Assembly (NCBI RefSeq): GCF_020829685.1
Contig: NZ_JAIVFR010000008.1
Span: forward strand, 1 to 21,487
Direction: 5' to 3'
Origin: Nostoc sp. CHAB 5715
Lineage (GTDB): Bacteria; Cyanobacteriota; Cyanobacteriia; Cyanobacteriales; Nostocaceae
DNA length: 21,487 nucleotides
Shown: one piece after another, positions 13,839 to 21,035 of the stretch
How the letters are laid out: the number at the start of each line of letters is the position of its first letter
How positions within the stretch are numbered: position 1 is the first letter of the stretch
Position numbers and translations under genes: made by a program
Notes under the pieces: model-generated
The model's input: only the letters and a program-made list of their open reading frames with translations
The model's database searches: none
What the model was told of the DNA's origin: nothing

Positions 13839-14072
13839 TGGGTTCACCTTTGTTTGTAAGTGTTGATCTTTTCTAGTAAAGGACTTGTAAAAGACGTACA
13901 TCTTATTAAATGCAAAGGATTTGAGTCATTTTAGATGAAGTACACCCCTCCCTAACTCTCCTCGCCCACTAATTCCTGGAGGCGGTTTCGATTCCGTATT
14001 TCTCTCTTAAAAGTGCATAAGTTGATTTTGCTTGCTTTGCTTGCACTTAATTAAAGAAAGAAAACAAACAAG

Positions 14073-14096
14073 TCTGATTTACATAATCAGATTTTT
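14073..14096 (+). terminator. Short AT-rich intrinsic terminator-like hairpin upstream of paralogue B
   Basis: TCTGATT (14073-14079) and AATCAGA (14085-14091) form a 7-bp stem with loop TACAT, followed by TTTTT. It could end transcription from paralogue A or from an upstream promoter, or act as an attenuator, since it lies only 44 bp before the start codon at 14140. The stem is weak (few G-C pairs). Confidence 0.45.
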
Positions 14097-14139
14097 GTCA
14101 ATGTGTAAGTCCAATCAATAATGAGAAAAGGAGATCAAC

Positions 14140-14571
14140 ATGGCTACATTTCGCAACGCAACAGGACCGGACGAAATCCGTTTTAACCATCAGTTTACAT
14201 TTATAAATCACTCAAACAGTATAATAAAATATGACCTCGGACCAGCGACTGGCGGACAACGCCCCGAAATAAACGGAGAAGTCAACCCAGGACAGCAAGT
14301 TGTCTCAGATTATATTAATTTTGGAGGACCTTTAGAACAAGGCAATGTTCCTGTAATCACAATTCCCAACGCCCCTACTCCCGGCTTCCGATTTTGGTCA
14401 GGTTCCGATGGACAATACATAAATGTACTTGCAGGAGAGGGATATACAGTCACAAGAGATACTTCTGAAATTAGTGAAGTAACTGGCAATGGTTTCAGAG
14501 TAACTGTAGACGGAGGAGGAGTAAACAATCCTAAAGTTTCAGATATCCATATTCAAGTATATAATGCTTGA
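14140..14571 (+). CDS. Small, probably beta-rich protein, paralogue B (unknown function)
   Basis: This 143-residue paralogue of the protein at 13219-13638 starts at ATG 14140. The same RBS block (GAGAAAAGGAGATCAAC-ATG) and the same first codons (ATGGCTACATTT) show that the duplication included the 5' leader. The N-terminus carries a four-residue-longer segment (RNATGPDEIRFNH). The shared elements QFTFINHSN, LGPATGGQ, VNPGQ, LEQGNV, APTPGFRFWSG, YINVLAGEGYTVT, SEISEVTGNGFRVTVDGGG and IQVYNA are almost unchanged, while residues 45-60 and the FWSG loop vary. That pattern suits a conserved scaffold with variable loops. There is no signal peptide and no cysteine. It has its own leader and probably its own promoter in the 500-bp spacer. 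Function unknown. Confidence 0.8.
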   Translation: MATFRNATGPDEIRFNHQFTFINHSNSIIKYDLGPATGGQRPEINGEVNPGQQVVSDYINFGGPLEQGNVPVITIPNAPTPGFRFWSGSDGQYINVLAGEGYTVTRDTSEISEVTGNGFRVTVDGGGVNNPKVSDIHIQVYNA

Positions 14572-15007
14572 TGTATAGCATTCCAATCCTGCGATTGCTC
14601 TGAAGAACGGAAATGCATACAATTCACAGAATGTTAGTGCGATCGCCCGAGCTTGTAAGTTGGGTTGAGGTACAAAACCCAATAAACCATCATCTTGGCG
14701 GAGGATTGTAGAAAAATCAAATTGTAACTTTATGTTGGGTTTCGTGATCGCGAAACCCAACCACCAGAAAATAGCGAACGCTAATTTTGTTGAGATTATC
14801 TTAAAAGGAATGCGATCGCTCGTGTAGGAAGGATAATGAGCGTGCGATGTCTGTGATTCTGTAAGTAAGAATCAATGATGGGTTTGAGGATGATACCGAA
14901 GGGCGATCGCACACAAGATAGGCGATCACCTCATTCAAATAATTCTCAATTGACATAGGCAAACTTTGAGCGATCGCACCGGAATACTTCATTCTATAGA
15001 TGAGAAA
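14572..15007. other. HIP1-rich intergenic region with a palindrome and a duplicated pbpC 3' end
   Basis: The 436-bp gap contains several GCGATCGC octamers and the perfect 11-bp stem GTTGGGTTTCG / CGAAACCCAAC at 14734-14744 and 14751-14761 (loop TGATCG), a common cyanobacterial repeat. At 14871-14910 the sequence resembles the pbpC stop region at 15007-15044. On the minus strand both end in HPQTHH-stop versus YPQAHH-stop, so this is a duplicated gene tail. Minus-strand frames at 14539-14760 and 14801-14992 are built from these repeats and are not accepted as genes. Confidence 0.55.
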
Positions 15008-16223
15008 TCAGTGATGGGCTTGAGGGTAACAGCAAGGCGCGATCATAGAAAATCCTCGACGCATAGGTTTAATACTAGCTAATTCCACCTGAAAACTTAC
15101 CTTGTCGCTCATTTTCCCGCTTCTTGCTTCCAAAATCCACTTACCAGGACGCAAATTCCAAAATAAAGAATTAGCTGAGTTTGTATCTAGTTTTTTCCCA
15201 TTTAGCCACCATTCAACAGGCGCAGATTTATTTCCCGCTAGCTTAAATTCAAGTTTTTGTTTCGCTTCTTCACCTGGATAAAATAAAAATAAATCGCCAT
15301 GATGCGGAGATAAAATTCTCAAATTGGTAGAAACAAGACTCGATTGCTGTTGTTTTGCCAACCACTCATCATATTCTGGTGGTAAATTGAATTGATTGTC
15401 ACCTTCGTAGGCAATTTTATCTTTTGGATAGAAATATTCCTGCACCACTGATGTACAATCTGGTGTTGGCCGTAACCCCGAAATCGCATTTTTCGGCGGA
15501 TGTTCGGGCTGCGATCGCATCACTAATATACCCTTCTTGTACCATACGATTGAGGACGTATTTTTGTCGCTGCTTCAGCCGTTCCCAATGTTGATAAGGG
15601 TTAAAGTATGTGGGATTATTAGGAATAGCAGCCAACAAACTAGCTTGAGCAAGATTCAATTCACTAGCTGGGATGGAAAAATAAGTCTGCGCTGCTGCTT
15701 CTACACCATATATATTTCCTCCCATTGGCAGGCGATTGATATATGCACAGAGAATTTCATCTTTATTCATCCCTGCTGCTAACCGCCAAGATAGCCAAAT
15801 CTCACTTAGTTTACCAGAGAAACTGCGCGGCACTGGATCTAACATCCGCGCTAACTGCATAGTAATTGTGGAAGCACCGGAAACAATTCGTTTCGCGTGG
15901 ATAGCTTCTTTGCTGGCGCGGATAATAGCTTTCATATCCAACGCCCCGTGATGGTAAAAGCTGCCATCTTCGGCGGCTAAAATAGCATGGGTAAACTGGG
16001 GCGAAACCTGATTTAGTGGTACTACTGATGTATGTTCTTGGTCACGGGTGAGTAATGTTCCTAATGTAAACCATTGCGATCGCTAAATTGCATTGCCAAC
16101 TGATTTTGGGCAATGTCTGCGGTATGAATAGGTGCAAAATAAGGTAGCAAGCGTACCAGTAGGCAGATTAGCAGCACAGCTAAGATAATCTTACTACTGT
16201 GCTTAATTTTGAGTAGCGATCGC
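15008..16223 (-). pseudogene. pbpC: Decayed penicillin-binding protein 1C gene (transpeptidase domain deleted)
   Basis: Pieces of a bifunctional peptidoglycan synthase lie in order on the minus strand. At 16223-16070 there is a membrane anchor, KIILAVLLICLLVRLLPYFA, then DIAQNQLAMQFSDRNGL. A one-base deletion near 16064-16069 then shifts frame to LGTLLTRDQ. The glycosyltransferase (GT51) part follows, with AILAAEDGSFYHHGALDM, GASTITMQLARML and RLPMGGNIYGVEAAAQTYF. Near 15490-15520 the frame breaks again and jumps to SGLRPTPDCTSVVQEYFYP and the C-terminal PBP1C domain (LRILSPHHGDLFLFYPGE, WWLNGKKLD), ending at 15008. The whole transpeptidase domain, with its SxxK and KTG motifs, is missing. 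The 5' end is cut at a HIP1 octamer (16216-16223) where a 164-bp repeat begins. The gene cannot make a functional PBP1C. Confidence 0.85.
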
Positions 16224-16387
16224 GGTATTGAGCCGAGATATGTGTAAAAACCTGCAAGATGGTCTGAAAAGCCTTGCTGTATATAAGTTTGAGCGTTTTC
16301 GAGGCGAAGGTAGGATTTTGCCTGAACATACTTGCAGTGTGAGGGTCAATAATTGCTTTTCGCCTACCCAAGAGTTTTATAAATACT
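16224..16387. repeat. 164-bp direct repeat, left copy
   Basis: This matches 21012-21175 with no gaps and 7 mismatches in 164 positions. It begins GGTATTGAGCCGAGATATG, which in the right copy is the end of a coding frame (GIEPRYE-stop), and ends at AAATACT. Sequence after the repeat is only weakly similar (TGGTTGGAG versus TGGTAGGAG). The left copy abuts the truncated start of pbpC. Together the copies enclose the two large shared-domain genes. Confidence 0.9.
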
Positions 16388-16398
16388 ATTTGGTTGGA

Positions 16399-16590
16399 GT
16401 GATATCATGTCCGCTTAATCACTTACAATATGTCATTGCGAGTGGAACGGAGTGGAACGAAGCAATTCCCTTGGACTCTGCGATTACTTCACTCCGCTAT
16501 CGCTGCGTACCCTTCTCTACGAGAGGCTGCGCCAACGGGAACGCTAAGAGCGAACGTAATTGACTTGTATTTAGCCGGACATGATATGAC
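16399..16590. repeat. Inverted-repeat element carrying interspersed repeats
   Basis: GTGATATCATGTCCG (16399-16413) is inverted at 16576-16590 (CGGACATGATATGAC) with one mismatch. Inside are a TGTCATTGCGAGTGGAACGG-type motif (from 16431), repeated GGAACG/GCAATTCCC segments and the 26-bp dispersed repeat at 16512-16537. There is no coding region. It may be a MITE into which other repeats have been placed; no target duplication was recognised. Confidence 0.5.
16512..16537. repeat. 26-bp dispersed repeat, copy 2 (inverted)
   Basis: This is the perfect reverse complement of 9128-9153. Two identical 26-mers 7.4 kb apart in opposite orientation indicate an actively dispersing or converting repeat family. 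Confidence 0.85.
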
Positions 16591-16829
16591 TCGATTAGGC
16601 TACAAAGCTTTCTGTAAAAGACTTTCAGTCAATTCAGGTCCTCAGGTGATCAAAGTCCTTGCTGTAAAACCTGTAAATAAAGTTAATAAATACTCCGGTT
16701 TTTGTAGCTATAGATACCCAAGATTTATAAAAAAGTGCCAATTATACTTCAAAATGGCTAAAACCTATATATAGCAATAGTTTTCAGGCTATCTTGCTCC
16801 TGGTGACAGCTTCGCTATATTTACCCCAA

Positions 16830-16994
16830 ATGGGAACAGATGCCGAAGAAGCTGCTGCCATTGATGGTCTTGATGGTGCTGAATGGATGGGTCGTGGACT
16901 CAAAGTTAACAAAGCCAAGCCCAAGGAAGACAGAGGTTCTTCTGGTGGCGGACGGGGCGGATATGCTGGCGGCGGTGGACGTAACCGCTACTAA
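16830..16994 (+). pseudogene. C-terminal fragment of an Rbp-type RRM RNA-binding protein
   Basis: The frame reads MGTDAEEAAAIDGLDGAEWM, then GRGLKVNKAKPKEDRGSSGG and a Gly-rich tail ending GGGGRNRY-stop at 16994. This is the second half of a cyanobacterial cold-inducible RNA-recognition-motif protein: the last helix and strand of the RRM plus the glycine-rich tail. The first half, including RNP2 and the RNP1 motif (RGFGFVEM in family members), is missing. The residues before MGTDAEE (LLVTASLYLPQ from a TTG at 16794) do not belong to the family. It is a gene remnant, with no start or RBS of its own. Confidence 0.8.
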
Positions 16995-17162
16995 GTTTTG
17001 GTGGATGGGACAGGGTGATTGACAGTTTTTTATCTACTGTTTTCTGGAATTCGCAATCTAGCCGTGGTAGTTATCTTCAGAAAAGCCACTTATATACTAA
17101 GAACGGTTCAAATTTAGACTTTTCAAACTGCTATTAGTATTTAACAGTTAACTTTTGGCTAA

Positions 17163-17192
17163 TTGCTAATAGCTAACCGCTCGGAGTATATA
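17163..17192 (+). promoter_or_regulatory. Candidate sigma70-type promoter of the first shared-domain gene
   Basis: TTGCTA (17163-17168) and TATATA (17187-17192) are 18 bp apart, placing a transcription start about 25 bases before the ATG at 17223. An AAAGGA ribosome-binding site lies 8 bases before the ATG. The pair was picked by eye; spacing and composition are reasonable, but nothing excludes chance in AT-rich DNA. Confidence 0.35.
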
Positions 17193-17222
17193 AACAAGTC
17201 AAAAAATATAAAGGACATTAAA

Positions 17223-19079
17223 ATGCCAAGTTTTCTGAGTATTCTTGAAGGTCTATCCAAAGCCAATAAGGTTTTTACGATCGTAAATGGGGCTTTTGAC
17301 GCATCTATGACAGGTGTCCAAATTGCACAGGCAGTTGATCCAAACAGCGTATGTGTGGCATGGAATGTCGGGAGTCTGACAGAAACAGCATTCGCAGAAG
17401 GGAAGAAATACGACATACTAATAGACAGACTTAGCAATATAAGTGCTGATATGGAAAATATCAGACAGGCAATATACAATTTGCAGGATATAGCCAAAAG
17501 TCTAGAGGACAGATGGATAAACGTAAACGAGATATGGCAGAAACTAGATGAAGAGAATCGGAAGTTATCCCTGAAAGTTCCTTCTGCTCAAAAATGGCTT
17601 ACGGATCTTCAGTCAAAAGGAATCAGTAGTGAGGATCAAATAAAAGAACTTGCTAAAGCGTTAAAGATAAGCGCGACTGATGTTGCTATTCCTAGCACGC
17701 TTTTGGGTATCACAATTATCAGTATGGTTGGGGAAGCAGTATACAACAAATACTATAGAACAAGAGATCCACTAGCCAACCTAGAACTACTTTCTAATTC
17801 TCTAGACCCCAAATGGCGACTAAAGGAAGCGGGAAAAGCAGCCGTTACAACGATCTTTAATCTTGGTTCTTTCGCCATGAATATTTATCTTGTGGTTAAA
17901 CTAACCGAACAATGTAAGGCTCAAGCTGATAAATTGAATGAAATGATTAGCACTTACAACAGCAATACACCCACCCTAGATGCATTGATTCATGGCTGCA
18001 AAAATGATCAAACAAAGCTCAAAGCTGTAGAAGATTACCTTAAGAAGTCATCTCCTGACCTATCATTTAACGATCAAGATTCTCAACAACTCTTAAATGA
18101 TGGTCTAGAAGTCGCTTTAAGTAACTACAACATAAACGTAAAGGGATGGCTAACAGATCTTGATCAGGTTTACCAGACAATCCAAAAAGCAATTACTGCC
18201 GCAGCGAACCAAAACATTCCAGGAATTAGTCAGGATTTAGCTACAACCATTACTTCTCGCTATAACGACTTTAAGAGCCAAGAGGCAATTTTAAACGAAA
18301 CGGATACGAAGAAAAAGACTGCTAATGAGCGATTATTAGCTTCTAGGGAAGTCGTGAAAATAATAAGTGAAACCATCTCTTCGGCAACGAATCATATTGT
18401 TGAACAGTACAAAGTTGCACTTGTCGATACTAAAGTACAAACGTTCCTAATCAATAAAGCAGGGCAAATTGCAAACAAGCCATCTAGGTTAGAAGAATTT
18501 AATGCCGATAAAGAAGCTTATGTGAAAGACGAAGGCTTCCTAAGTGACTTAAATCAAGTTTTTCCAGAACGAACCCTTTTTAAAGATTCTGACGAAAATA
18601 AAAATATCAGCGATATCGCCAATTATTTGGATAAGGCTATTCAAGATATCCTGCATCCGAAGACGAAAGATATCCTGCATCCGAAGACGAAAAATATTAC
18701 TTACAATTTTCTTGTAAATGTGATTTCTGGTTCGTTAAAAGGTAAACAATTTAGTGGGTTCTTCAGCTATGATCCTTCATTGCTTAAAGGTAAGGGACAG
18801 GAGACAATCACGGTTCTGGAAGCAGAATTTAATTACTTGAGTAAATACACTCACAAAGATGGAATCCCTAGTATTTCATTCACTGATGGAAATTTTGAGA
18901 GATTTACTTGGGTTAATGGTAAAACTACTGAGCGATTTGGCTTTAATGATGGCTTTGGACGAACACAATTTGGTCGCACTGAAGAAGCTTTTATCCGAAA
19001 CGGGAAAGACTATTTTGGCTATCTTGATAAAAACACTTATGTTGACGGTGCTGGAACAATAACATATGCGTCCAGATAA
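17223..19079 (+). CDS. Large helical protein with hydrophobic hairpin and shared C-terminal domain (possible pore-forming toxin component A)
   Basis: The start is ATG 17223 (MPSFLSILEGLSKANKVFTI) with AAAGGA upstream, giving 618 residues. There is no signal peptide. Residues 60-150 and 230-470 are strongly helical and coiled-coil-like (NISADMENIRQAIYNLQDIA; KTANERLLASREVVKIISET). Two hydrophobic stretches, 155-172 (AIPSTLLGITIISMVGEA) and 207-227 (AVTTIFNLGSFAMNIYLVVK), are separated by about 35 polar residues, as in the membrane-inserting head of alpha-helical pore-forming toxins. A linker with an exact 8-residue duplication, DILHPKTK (475-490), leads to a C-terminal domain (491-614): NITYNFLVNVISGSL, YLSKYTHKDGIPSISFTDG, GRTQFGRTEEAFIRNGKDY, YVDGAGTITY. 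That domain is almost identical to one in the next gene. I recall similar stand-alone domains in Nostoc proteins, without known function. The toxin role is inference. Confidence 0.85.
   Translation: MPSFLSILEGLSKANKVFTIVNGAFDASMTGVQIAQAVDPNSVCVAWNVGSLTETAFAEGKKYDILIDRLSNISADMENIRQAIYNLQDIAKSLEDRWINVNEIWQKLDEENRKLSLKVPSAQKWLTDLQSKGISSEDQIKELAKALKISATDVAIPSTLLGITIISMVGEAVYNKYYRTRDPLANLELLSNSLDPKWRLKEAGKAAVTTIFNLGSFAMNIYLVVKLTEQCKAQADKLNEMISTYNSNTPTLDALIHGCKNDQTKLKAVEDYLKKSSPDLSFNDQDSQQLLNDGLEVALSNYNINVKGWLTDLDQVYQTIQKAITAAANQNIPGISQDLATTITSRYNDFKSQEAILNETDTKKKTANERLLASREVVKIISETISSATNHIVEQYKVALVDTKVQTFLINKAGQIANKPSRLEEFNADKEAYVKDEGFLSDLNQVFPERTLFKDSDENKNISDIANYLDKAIQDILHPKTKDILHPKTKNITYNFLVNVISGSLKGKQFSGFFSYDPSLLKGKGQETITVLEAEFNYLSKYTHKDGIPSISFTDGNFERFTWVNGKTTERFGFNDGFGRTQFGRTEEAFIRNGKDYFGYLDKNTYVDGAGTITYASR
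18691..19067. repeat. 377-bp duplicated segment, copy 1 (C-terminal domain coding)
   Basis: This is colinear with 20459-20835, without gaps and with 14 differences (about 96% identical), of which nine appear silent. It encodes residues 491-614 of the first large protein. The similarity stops abruptly at both ends: the upstream coding sequences are unrelated and the last few codons differ. Confidence 0.95.
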
Positions 19080-19133
19080 CTGTATGAAAAGCTTTCTGCC
19101 GAATTAGGGTACATAGCAAATCCTGTTCCAGCT

Positions 19134-19179
19134 ATCCAAGTAGATAGAGCAGTCTGATAGCTAATCTATCCACTTGGAT
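19134..19179. other. Hairpin in the spacer between the two large genes
   Basis: ATCCAAGTAGATA (19134-19146) and TATCCACTTGGAT (19167-19179) pair at 12 of 13 positions around a 20-nt loop. No T-run follows directly, so it may be a Rho-independent terminator of poor quality, an RNA-stability element or an operator-type palindrome. It lies 55 bp after the first gene's stop and 87 bp before the second gene. Confidence 0.4.
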
Positions 19180-19266
19180 TTACCATTAGCACATATAAAA
19201 CATTGATTTGGCAGGATTTCGGAATTATTTGTATTTGAGACTATACGCACATTAAAGAGAAAAACA

Positions 19267-20850
19267 ATGAGCTTTTGGAATGATTTCGCCGAAGGATTTA
19301 CTAGAACGATAAAGGATATTGGAACATCTGTAACTAGGATTGTTACCGATACAGCTATTGACCTAGGCAACGTGGTTACTGGTTTTCAGTTCCAGGACAA
19401 AATGGATGAAGCAAAGCAAACCCTTAAAGATGCTGGTTTGCTAAGTGCTGCCGATGCCATTGAGAAAAACTACTATAGTTTTTTACCTGCTATGAAAGAG
19501 CAAGTAAAAAACGAGCATGATGAACTTACACGCCTTTATCCAATCGCTCAGAATGCGGAACGTACTCGCAACGATGCAGATAGAAAGCTGGGAAAAATGT
19601 TAGACGATATCAAAATTCTAGCCCAAAGTAGTTTAGAAGCAGAAAATCTATTTGCTCAAGCAAATCAGATACCCTACTGGCAGGAATGGGCTAAACTATC
19701 CCATGTTCCAGTTGACACCTTAAAAAATCTTAAGAATTCTTGCGCTAAATGGGATGCTATCTGCCAAAAAATTCTTATTTCCCGAGGTGTTGCCAACGTG
19801 GGTGATGGCGTGGCAGCGACGACATCAATTATTATCTCCCGAATTGGTAAAGCCTCTGCGGTCGTAGTAAAAGATGCAGAATTATTGGAAACAGGTGAGA
19901 TATCAGCAGAAACAGCAGAAGCTCTTGAGGGAGTGGAGGTTATTGGTGAGACTGCGGAAATAGCGGGTACAGTAGGTCGGTTAGCAAAGATTGGAGAGCT
20001 TGCTGGAGATGCCTCAGCCATTCTCGCAGTCGCTTTTATTGGTCTTGATATTGGTCTGTCTGTGGCGCAACTCGAAGATCAAGAGGCAACCCTAAAGAAG
20101 AATATCAACGATCTCACGAATGGGATTGCTCTTGCCAATAAGGATATTACTGATATGGCGCAGGAAACAAACCAAATCCACACTCAGATCCAAGAATTGC
20201 TAAGGAGCGTCACACCGCCAGTAGAAGAAAACAACTGGAATAATTGGGTCAAGCAACAGCAAGACATAATTACAAACGATTTGACAAAACTGACATCAGC
20301 TAAAGGCATCTATGAACGAGCATTCAAGATGGCAAAAGCTCACCCAGATCGCCCTTACGATGAACGTATCGAAGATGTTCAAAGTATCGATGACTCAATT
20401 ACTGAAGACCAGGCTAAACAGATTATCTCTGCCGCAGATGGAACTGCACCGATTGAGGAAAATATTACTTATAATTTTCTTGTAAATGTGATTTCTGGTT
20501 CGTTAAAAGGCAGACAATTTAGTGGGTTCTTCAGCTATGATCCCTCATTGCTTAAAAGGAAGGGACAAGAGACAATCACGGTTTTGGAAGCAGAATTTAA
20601 TTACTTGAGCAAATACACTCACAAGGATGGAATCCCTAGTATTTCATTCACTGATGGAAATTTTGAGAGATTTATTTGGGTTAATGGTAAAACTACTGAG
20701 CGATTTGGCTTTAATGATGGCTTTGGGCGAACACAATTTGGTCGCACTGAAGAAGCTTTTATCCGAAACGGGAAAGACTATTTTGGCTATCTTGATGAAA
20801 ACACTTATGTTGACGGTGCTGGAACGATAACATATACGCTTGTATATTGA
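19267..20850 (+). CDS. Large helical protein with Ala/Gly-rich hydrophobic segments and shared C-terminal domain (possible component B)
   Basis: This 527-residue protein starts at ATG 19267 (MSFWNDFAEGFTRTIKDIGT) after AGAGAAAAAC. The N-terminal 398 residues show no obvious similarity to the preceding protein, yet share its style: an amphipathic first helix, long charged helices (EHDELTRLYPIAQNAERTRN; DRKLGKMLDDIKILAQSSLE), a hydrophobic region at about 176-200 (VAATTSIIISRIGKASAVVV) and another at 250-267 (SAILAVAFIGLDIGLSVA), then coiled-coil helices (EATLKKNINDLTNGIALANK). Residues 215-247 are an acidic, repetitive Glu/Ala/Gly stretch. The C-terminal domain (399-523) differs from that of the first protein at only about four residues. 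There is no signal peptide. Same strand and 187-bp spacing suggest coordinated expression. Toxin or membrane-remodelling function is inference from architecture. Confidence 0.85.
   Translation: MSFWNDFAEGFTRTIKDIGTSVTRIVTDTAIDLGNVVTGFQFQDKMDEAKQTLKDAGLLSAADAIEKNYYSFLPAMKEQVKNEHDELTRLYPIAQNAERTRNDADRKLGKMLDDIKILAQSSLEAENLFAQANQIPYWQEWAKLSHVPVDTLKNLKNSCAKWDAICQKILISRGVANVGDGVAATTSIIISRIGKASAVVVKDAELLETGEISAETAEALEGVEVIGETAEIAGTVGRLAKIGELAGDASAILAVAFIGLDIGLSVAQLEDQEATLKKNINDLTNGIALANKDITDMAQETNQIHTQIQELLRSVTPPVEENNWNNWVKQQQDIITNDLTKLTSAKGIYERAFKMAKAHPDRPYDERIEDVQSIDDSITEDQAKQIISAADGTAPIEENITYNFLVNVISGSLKGRQFSGFFSYDPSLLKRKGQETITVLEAEFNYLSKYTHKDGIPSISFTDGNFERFIWVNGKTTERFGFNDGFGRTQFGRTEEAFIRNGKDYFGYLDENTYVDGAGTITYTLVY
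20459..20835. repeat. 377-bp duplicated segment, copy 2 (C-terminal domain coding)
   Basis: This is the partner of 18691-19067. The four amino-acid changes relative to copy 1 are K to R, G to R, T to I and K to E. The last residues after TITY are TLVY here and ASR in copy 1. Confidence 0.95.
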
Positions 20851-21035
20851 AGGAGTGTAGTAGACCGAATGTACGCTGGTTCTTTGAAACCGACCTTAGC
20901 AGTGGTCACTACACTCTCAAAAGTGAACTCGAACAGTTGCCTGGGGCAAGAAAAGCCCGCATCACGCAAGCCCGAGTAACCTTTGGATGTTATCCAAAGC
21001 CGGAGGTAGTTGGTATTGAGCCGAGATATGAGTAA
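20851..21035 (+). pseudogene. C-terminal remnant of an unidentified gene
   Basis: The open frame directly after the second large gene reads RPNVRWFFETDLSSGHYTLK, SELEQLPGARKARITQARVT, FGCYPKPEVVGIEPRYE-stop (21033-21035). It has no credible start, because the only in-frame start candidate is a TTG overlapping the previous stop. Codon pattern and periodicity look like real protein, so I read it as the 3' end of a gene cut off at about 20850. Its last seven codons are inside the 164-bp repeat and recur at 16224. An imperfect inverted repeat (20853-20866 with 20904-20916) lies within it. I do not recognise the family. Confidence 0.5.

Noticed and set aside
13219..14571. The duplicated small proteins as RiPP (TOMM) precursors of the adjacent YcaO gene
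   Set aside because: They are 139-143 residues with no leader or core division, no Cys, and conserved beta-type blocks throughout. The YcaO is itself only a fragment.
14539..14992. Two minus-strand frames (73 and 63 codons) in the HIP1-rich spacer
   Set aside because: Composed of HIP1 octamers, the GTTGGGTTTCG palindrome and a pbpC tail duplicate; no RBS or conserved motif.
16430..16774. Plus-strand frame of 114 codons
   Set aside because: It translates the CATTGCGAG-type and 26-bp dispersed repeats inside the inverted-repeat element.
19134..19179. Intrinsic terminator after the first large gene
   Set aside because: The stem is good but no T-run follows, so I list it only as a hairpin of unknown role.
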